Source: Acidobacteriaceae bacterium (GTDB lineage: Bacteria > Acidobacteriota > Terriglobia > Terriglobales > Acidobacteriaceae). From it: DNA of 7,800 nucleotides. Of the stretch, positions 3,862 to 7,800 are shown piece after piece. The notes under the pieces are model-generated. The model saw only the letters and a list, made by a program, of their open reading frames with translations, had not been told where the DNA came from and did not search any database. The translations under genes and the position numbers were made by a program. How positions within the stretch are numbered: position 1 is the stretch's first letter; each line of letters starts with the position of its first letter. Where the stretch lies: assembly GCA_003154055.1 (NCBI GenBank), contig PMCH01000129.1:378-8177 (forward strand). Reading direction: 5' to 3'.

Positions 3862-6174
3862 TTGCGCAGTTTGTCAGTCCGAGTTCTGGTCGCGTTTCTC
3901 GTTCTCCTTTCCTGCGTCTTCCCTGATCGCTGCGGGGCACAAGCCACGCCCGGTGCGCCGAAGGCTGCGCCCGCGAAGGCGAAGAAAGCGGCGCCTGCGA
4001 ATCCACCAAAAACCTCGCCTCAAAAGAAGGCCACCAAAAGTGCCAAACGCAGGAAGCGAGCATCTCCGCGCGTGCGGCGGGTGCGGCAAGCGTTTGTCGC
4101 TTCCGCAAGTTTGCGCACGATGGCCCAGCAACTTCTCCAGGACCGTACGCCCGCCGCCTACGCGGGCGTGGAAGCCTATGCGCGCCGTCATGCCAAGGAG
4201 GACGCCGGTGCTCTGGCTTGGCTGGTGCTGGGCTATGCGCGCACGGTGGATCACGATTATGGCAAGGCCATCGATCCGCTGAACCGGGCCAAGGCCGGCG
4301 CCAGCGAACTGGGAGACTACGTCGCCTACTATCTTGGCAACGCCTACCTCCAGACGGGCCACACCGCCGAAGCGCTCTCCACGCTGGCGGATTTTGGCAC
4401 GACCTTCTCCGATTCGCTGCTCGTCCGCGACGCGCATCTGGCGTACGCCAACGCCCTGCTCGCCGAGGGACGTCCGCAGGAGGTTGCCGCGCTCCTGGCC
4501 AAGGAACGTACCCCGGTGCGGAGCGAACTGGAACTGGCGATCGGACGGGCGTTTGAAGCGACCCAAGAAAACGACAAGGCCGCTGCCGCCTTCCGCAATC
4601 TCTACTACAACATGCCAACCAGCCCGGAAGCCGACGCCGCGGGTGCGGAGTTGCGCAAACTGAAAGCGAAGGGCGGGCTGACGGAACGACGCACCCGTGC
4701 CGATTTGCTGTTCAAGGCCAAGCGCTACGGCGATGCCTCAGACGACTACCGCGACCTGCTGGATGAAGTTACTCCGGCGGAGCGGACGGGTATCCAACTT
4801 GCCCTTGCCACTTCGCTCGAAAAAGGCGGCCGCAGCCGCGATGCCCGCCAGATCGTCACCACCATGGGTCCCCAGACCGGCGACGCCGAGGCACAGCGCC
4901 TGTACTTGCTCAGCGAGACGGCGCGCTCCACCAACGACGAAGACGCGATGGAGCGAACCCTAAACCAGCTGCGGCAGTTCGGCCCGTCCAGTCCGTGGCT
5001 GGAGCAGACTTTGCTGTCGGCAGGGAACATGTTTCTGCTGAAGAGGGACTACGACAAGGCAATTGACCACTTCCGCGAGCTGCAGCAGCGCTTTCCCAAC
5101 GGCACGCGAGCCTCCTACGCCCATTGGAAGACTGCCTGGCTGAGCTTCCGACAAGGACGCACCGACGAGGCCCGGAAGGGCTTTGAAGATCAGATTGCGC
5201 TCTACCCCGACTCCAACGAAATCCCGGCGGCGCTTTACTGGCGGGCGCGGATGGCGGAAGAAGACGGCGATCCCACCATGGCGCGGACGTTCTATCAGAA
5301 ACTCTCCGCGCGTTTTCGAAACTACTACTACGCGGACTTGGGACGGCAACGCCTGAAAACTCTGCACCCCGCGAGCAGCGAGGATGTGGTGGTGCACTAC
5401 GCCTTGCTCGACCGGGTTCCTCCGCTTTCAGCCAGCGGGAAGATCACCGCCAGCGAGCCTCCGGAAGACAACCTGCGCTTGCAGAGAGCGCGCTTGCTCT
5501 CGAACGGAGCCTTGGTCGACCTAGCCGTGCGCGAGTTGCAGGCTGCCGCCGCGGAAGAAGGCGGTTCCTGGGCGCCGCCTGAGATGGCCCGCGTCTTTCA
5601 GGACTGCGGCCGCTACGATCGCGCCATCGAAATGCTGAAGCGCACCACGCCCAGTTACTTTGCGGTGGATCTCCCCGAGTTGCCGCGTCCGTATTGGGAA
5701 GGGCTTTTTCCCAAGCCCTACTGGACCGATCTCCACAAATATTCCAGTCAGAACGGACTCGATCCGTATCTGGTCGCGTCGCTGATCCGGCAGGAGTCGG
5801 AATTCAATCCGGCGGCCGTTTCCCGCGCCAATGCAGTCGGCCTGATGCAACTTCTTCCGAGTGTGGGTAAGTCGGTTGCCAAGCAGGTCAAGTTAAAGGG
5901 ATACAACGCCAGCCAACTCTACACTCCGGCCGTCAACATGCAATTGGGGACGCGCTACTTCAAGTCGATGGTCGACAAATACGACGGCCACTTCGAATAC
6001 GCGCTCGCCGCGTACAACGCCGGAACCGACCGCGTGGAAGACTGGCTGGGACAAGGCAAATACCGCGATCCGCAAGAGTTCGTGGAATCCATCCCGTTCA
6101 CCGAAACGCGCGAGTACGTGCAAGCCATCCTGCGCAATGCGAATGTGTACCGGCAGTTGTATGGGGCGCCGTAA
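3862..6174 (+). CDS. slt: Soluble lytic murein transglycosylase (Slt-type)
   Basis: A 770-residue exported enzyme that cleaves peptidoglycan between MurNAc and GlcNAc to leave 1,6-anhydroMurNAc ends. The start is TTG 3862-3864, with TAGGA (3853-3857) 4 nt upstream. Residues 1-28 are a signal peptide with likely cleavage after AQA28. The LLSC before C18 only loosely resembles a lipobox. Residues 31-75 are an unusually Lys/Arg/Ala/Pro-rich segment (KRRKR at 62-66). Residues about 80-600 are TPR-like helical pairs (YDKAIDHFRELQQRFP at 397-412, YYYADLGRQRL at 488-498), matching the Slt70 superhelix. The SLT domain covers about 618-770, with catalytic Glu645 in IRQESEFNP, GLMQ at 660-663, AYNAG at 717-721, and the C-terminal ESIPFTETREYV. 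The usual Gly in SxAGAxGLMQ is Asn657 here. Size is slightly above E. coli Slt70, mostly from the basic segment. It is second in an operon with the GAF-like protein. Confidence 0.95.
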   Translation: MRSLSVRVLVAFLVLLSCVFPDRCGAQATPGAPKAAPAKAKKAAPANPPKTSPQKKATKSAKRRKRASPRVRRVRQAFVASASLRTMAQQLLQDRTPAAYAGVEAYARRHAKEDAGALAWLVLGYARTVDHDYGKAIDPLNRAKAGASELGDYVAYYLGNAYLQTGHTAEALSTLADFGTTFSDSLLVRDAHLAYANALLAEGRPQEVAALLAKERTPVRSELELAIGRAFEATQENDKAAAAFRNLYYNMPTSPEADAAGAELRKLKAKGGLTERRTRADLLFKAKRYGDASDDYRDLLDEVTPAERTGIQLALATSLEKGGRSRDARQIVTTMGPQTGDAEAQRLYLLSETARSTNDEDAMERTLNQLRQFGPSSPWLEQTLLSAGNMFLLKRDYDKAIDHFRELQQRFPNGTRASYAHWKTAWLSFRQGRTDEARKGFEDQIALYPDSNEIPAALYWRARMAEEDGDPTMARTFYQKLSARFRNYYYADLGRQRLKTLHPASSEDVVVHYALLDRVPPLSASGKITASEPPEDNLRLQRARLLSNGALVDLAVRELQAAAAEEGGSWAPPEMARVFQDCGRYDRAIEMLKRTTPSYFAVDLPELPRPYWEGLFPKPYWTDLHKYSSQNGLDPYLVASLIRQESEFNPAAVSRANAVGLMQLLPSVGKSVAKQVKLKGYNASQLYTPAVNMQLGTRYFKSMVDKYDGHFEYALAAYNAGTDRVEDWLGQGKYRDPQEFVESIPFTETREYVQAILRNANVYRQLYGAP

Positions 6175-6210
6175 GGGAAGAATTCGATGTTTGCCGTACG
6201 TTGTTGGTGT

Positions 6211-6371
6211 AATCGCGAGTGGCTGTTGAAAAACTCACACTCTCGAAGTTCGCAGAAATTTCATCGCGTCAGGATGCCCTATAAACGACGTTCTCGATTT
6301 TGGTGGACATTTTCTATCCCTCGGTCGGACAGTTTTTTCAAAAGAGGGGGTTTTTCAACACCCACGCGATT
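6211..6371. repeat. MITE-like element bounded by imperfect inverted repeats
   Basis: Between the convergent genes ending at 6174 and 6381, the left arm (6211-6234) reads AATCGCG, AGTGGC, TGTTGAAAAAC. The right arm (6371-6350, reverse complement) reads AATCGCG, TGGG, TGTTGAAAAAC. That is 18 identical bases in two blocks with a 2-nt length difference and one mismatch between them. A second copy of the T-rich motif, GTTTTTTCAAAA (6332-6343), lies just inside the right end as a direct repeat. The interior, about 115 bp, is less GC-rich than the flanking genes and has no convincing gene: the plus-strand frame from 6219 is broken by TAA at codon 22. Terminal inverted repeats on a short gene-free segment are typical of non-autonomous transposable elements. 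No clear target-site duplication was seen. The remaining 36 nt after slt show nothing. Confidence 0.5.
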
Positions 6372-6380
6372 TTTCGACAA

Positions 6381-6803
6381 CTATTGAGGATGGCCCTCTT
6401 TCTCGCACCCACGGTACGGGCAGCGGTTTCCTTCGATGGTCACACTCTGCATTACTTGCGGCAACGACACGCTCATCCGCTCCCACCCTACTTCGTGCTT
6501 CCACTGAAAAACGACGGTCCCTTTAGCTCCGGCAGGAATGCCTGTGAATCGCCACGAAATCAGACAAGCGTTGACCTTTTCAGCTCCCACCCACTTGTCT
6601 TCAAGGGCTGGTGAAACTCTGGTCGGCTTCCCTTCGGCACCCACCTCAAAACCGTACACGACATTGAACGTCGCATGTGCCTGCTTAAGACCCTGCGGTA
6701 TCTCGAATTGGCAGAATCTAACGTCAGACACTGGACGCGCCTGACCGAGCGCGGCGACAGACGAAAGCAGGAGGGAGACAAAGACTGCGAAATATCGCCT
6801 CAT
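6381..6803 (-). CDS. Small exported protein, TonB C-terminal-like, function unknown
   Basis: A 140-residue protein starting at ATG 6801-6803; GAGG lies about 12 nt upstream, a long spacing. Residues 1-22 are a clear signal peptide (MRR, hydrophobic 4-19, ALGQA), so the mature protein is periplasmic or secreted. Residues about 42-108 show the rhythm of a TonB C-terminal or similar small alpha/beta fold: ATFNVVYGFEVGAEGKPTRV, then a helix with KVNACLISWRF, then GIPAGAKGTVVFQWKHEVGW. This similarity is by pattern only; there is no N-terminal TonB helix and no proline-rich spacer. Four cysteines (31, 80, 128, 133) could form two disulfides in the periplasm. It lies 80 nt downstream of lspA on the same strand and may be a third operon member or have its own promoter. 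I cannot assign a function. Confidence 0.75.
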   Translation of the reverse strand: MRRYFAVFVSLLLSSVAALGQARPVSDVRFCQFEIPQGLKQAHATFNVVYGFEVGAEGKPTRVSPALEDKWVGAEKVNACLISWRFTGIPAGAKGTVVFQWKHEVGWERMSVSLPQVMQSVTIEGNRCPYRGCEKEGHPQ

Positions 6804-6823
6804 GGCGCGTTAGCCTCAAGCGC

Positions 6824-6847
6824 ATTCTATCCCTATTGTTGTCAACA
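6824..6847 (-). promoter_or_regulatory. Candidate promoter/operator before the small exported protein gene
   Basis: On the minus strand TAGAAT (6829-6824) is a 5-of-6 match to a -10 box, 20 nt before the ATG. Ten nt upstream lies TTGACA, which is too close to serve as its -35. That TTGACA is part of an 11-bp odd palindrome, TGTTG T CAACA (6837-6847 on the plus strand), which may instead be an operator half-overlapping the promoter. Confidence 0.3.
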
Positions 6848-6883
6848 GCCACAGGCGATTACACTCGCAATCCATCAATCTGC

Positions 6884-7369
6884 TCATGCCGTGGTCTGGG
6901 TCGGCGATTTCGCAAACAGAATCTCGAACACCAGCAGCCCCGCTCCCACCACGATCGCGCTGTCAGCGAAGTTGAAGACCGGCCACTGGTAGGAGCCGAC
7001 GTAGAAGAGCAGGAAGTCCACCACGTGCCCGCTGACCAGTCGGTCCCACAGGTTGCCGATCGCACCGCCCAGAATCAACGCCAGACCAATCCCGGTTGTG
7101 TTCAAGCTGTGGCTGTTCTTCCACAGCAATGAGGAAACAATCAGCAGCGCAACCACCGAGAAGACAATCAGCAGCGCGACCTTCCACTCCGAGGGCGACT
7201 CGGCGAATAATCCGAAGGCGGCTCCGCGGTTTTCAGTATGGGTGATGCGGAAAAATCCCGGGATCACGGGAATGCTGTCGTGCAAAGTCAGACGGTGCGC
7301 GATCGTCCACTTGCTGAGACGGTCCAGCACGACCACGAACAGAGCAATCAGAAAATGATACTTGCGCAT
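6884..7369 (-). CDS. lspA: Lipoprotein signal peptidase (signal peptidase II)
   Basis: A 161-residue inner-membrane aspartyl protease that removes the signal peptide from diacylglyceryl-modified prolipoproteins. Four transmembrane segments are evident (about residues 4-16, 62-83, 93-107 and 134-153). Family motifs are VLDRLSK (11-20 region, D16), ENRGAAFG (46-53), the GNLWDR segment (105-110), VVDF with catalytic D118, and FNFADSAI with catalytic D136. Length is normal for the family. The start is ATG 7367-7369; the SD is weak, so translation may depend on coupling to ileS, whose stop is 49 nt upstream. The ileS-lspA order is widespread in bacteria and supports the call. Nothing looks damaged. 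Confidence 0.98.
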   Translation of the reverse strand: MRKYHFLIALFVVVLDRLSKWTIAHRLTLHDSIPVIPGFFRITHTENRGAAFGLFAESPSEWKVALLIVFSVVALLIVSSLLWKNSHSLNTTGIGLALILGGAIGNLWDRLVSGHVVDFLLFYVGSYQWPVFNFADSAIVVGAGLLVFEILFAKSPTQTTA

Positions 7370-7418
7370 GAGAGAAAGGTTCTTCCCTATAGATTACCGC
7401 GTCTGGCACAAGTCGCGA

Positions 7419-7800
7419 TCACGCCCCATCAATTTCTTTCAGCACGGCGCTGCACCGCTCGCACACTGTGGGATAGTTCTTATCCTCGCCGACATGAGTG
7501 GAATAATTCCAGCAACGCTCGCACTTTGCCCCGTCGGCCTTCTTCACATCGACGTGTACGCCGCCGGTTCCGTTGCCTGACCCCTGCTGCAAGCTCACCG
7601 CAGACACAATAAACAGGTAACGAAGCTGCTGAGCATAACCATTCAGCAGCGAGTACACCGGATCGGACGCGGTGATCGCGACCTGAGCTTCCAGGCCGGT
7701 TCCGATCAACTTCTGATTGCGGGCCTCTTCGAGCGCCTTCAGCACCTCGTCGCGCACCGATCGTAGCGTGGTCCAATCTTTCTCTTGCTGCTCGTCTCGC
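7419..7800 (-). CDS. ileS: Isoleucyl-tRNA synthetase, C-terminal part (5' end off window)
   Basis: The last 127 or so residues of IleRS, the enzyme that charges tRNA-Ile with isoleucine. The frame is open to the right edge, with DWTTLRSVRDEVLKALEEAR followed by KLIGTGLEAQVAI, the characteristic end of the anticodon-binding helical domain. The C-terminal zinc-binding domain follows, with CERCWNY and, 17 residues after the first CxxC pair, VCERC, giving the four Cys ligands of the bacterial type (CxxC...CxxC). The stop is TGA at 7421-7419. It lies 49 nt upstream of lspA on the same strand; the two are presumably one operon. The GTG at 7755-7757 is an internal Val, not a start. Confidence 0.97.
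   Translation of the reverse strand, partial: RDEQQEKDWTTLRSVRDEVLKALEEARNQKLIGTGLEAQVAITASDPVYSLLNGYAQQLRYLFIVSAVSLQQGSGNGTGGVHVDVKKADGAKCERCWNYSTHVGEDKNYPTVCERCSAVLKEIDGA

Noticed and set aside
3904..3918. Lipobox in the Slt signal peptide (LLSC)
   Set aside because: Leu at -2 is not the preferred residue and a good signal peptidase I site (AQA) follows at residue 28; lipidation is possible but not supported.
3848..4618. Long minus-strand frames under the slt gene
   Set aside because: Arg/Pro-rich shadows of a strongly supported plus-strand gene with high third-position GC.
6348..6363. Intrinsic terminator (GGGT...ACCC) between the convergent genes
   Set aside because: Only a 4-bp stem with an 8-nt loop; it coincides with the right arm of the inverted-repeat element and is not convincing.
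6187..6614. Plus-strand frames (66 and 104 codons) after slt
   Set aside because: They cover the inverted-repeat element and then the antisense strand of the exported protein gene; no start signal or domain. The frame that would begin at 6219 has an in-frame TAA.

Overview
The window looks like a chromosomal piece of a GC-rich Gram-negative bacterium, most likely an acidobacterium (Acidobacteriota, Terriglobia-type). That rests on gene content: an lspA/ileS pair, a Slt-type lytic transglycosylase for a periplasmic cell wall, an ECF sigma/zinc anti-sigma pair, and small secreted or zinc-binding proteins of a style I associate with that phylum. No database search was possible, so the taxonomic call is inference.

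Layout. Bases 1-2442 are all minus-strand genes. In transcription order they are: an ECF sigma factor (1813-2442); its probable zinc anti-sigma factor (1559-1816, GTGA overlap); a 205-nt gap; a 75-aa Cys/His protein (1126-1353); a 203-nt gap whose distal end can fold over the ribosome-binding site of the next gene; a YbaK/ProX-type aminoacyl-tRNA deacylase (431-922, start probably at 916); and a secreted or membrane-anchored OB-fold-like protein running off the left edge (1-383). A 251-nt divergent region (2443-2693) holds promoter candidates for both directions.

Bases 2694-6174 form a two-gene plus-strand operon with a 10-nt gap. The first gene encodes a 385-aa cytoplasmic protein with an N-terminal helix, a GAF-like middle, an Ala/Pro linker and a conserved-looking helical C-terminal module. 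The second encodes a 770-aa exported soluble lytic transglycosylase with an alpha-superhelix and a C-terminal SLT domain. The tight coupling suggests that a cytoplasmic sensor-like protein is made together with a cell-wall hydrolase.

Bases 6175-6380 lie between convergent genes and carry a roughly 160-bp element bounded by imperfect inverted repeats, which looks like a MITE or other dispersed repeat. From 6381 to the right edge the genes are on the minus strand: the C-terminal part of ileS (7419-7800), lspA (6884-7369) and a small exported protein (6381-6803) that resembles a TonB C-terminal fold.

I see no CRISPR array, tRNA, rRNA, complete insertion sequence or clear defence system. The points most worth following are the C-terminal module of the 385-aa protein, the inverted-repeat element at 6211-6371, the 75-aa Cys/His protein, and the leader hairpin upstream of the deacylase.
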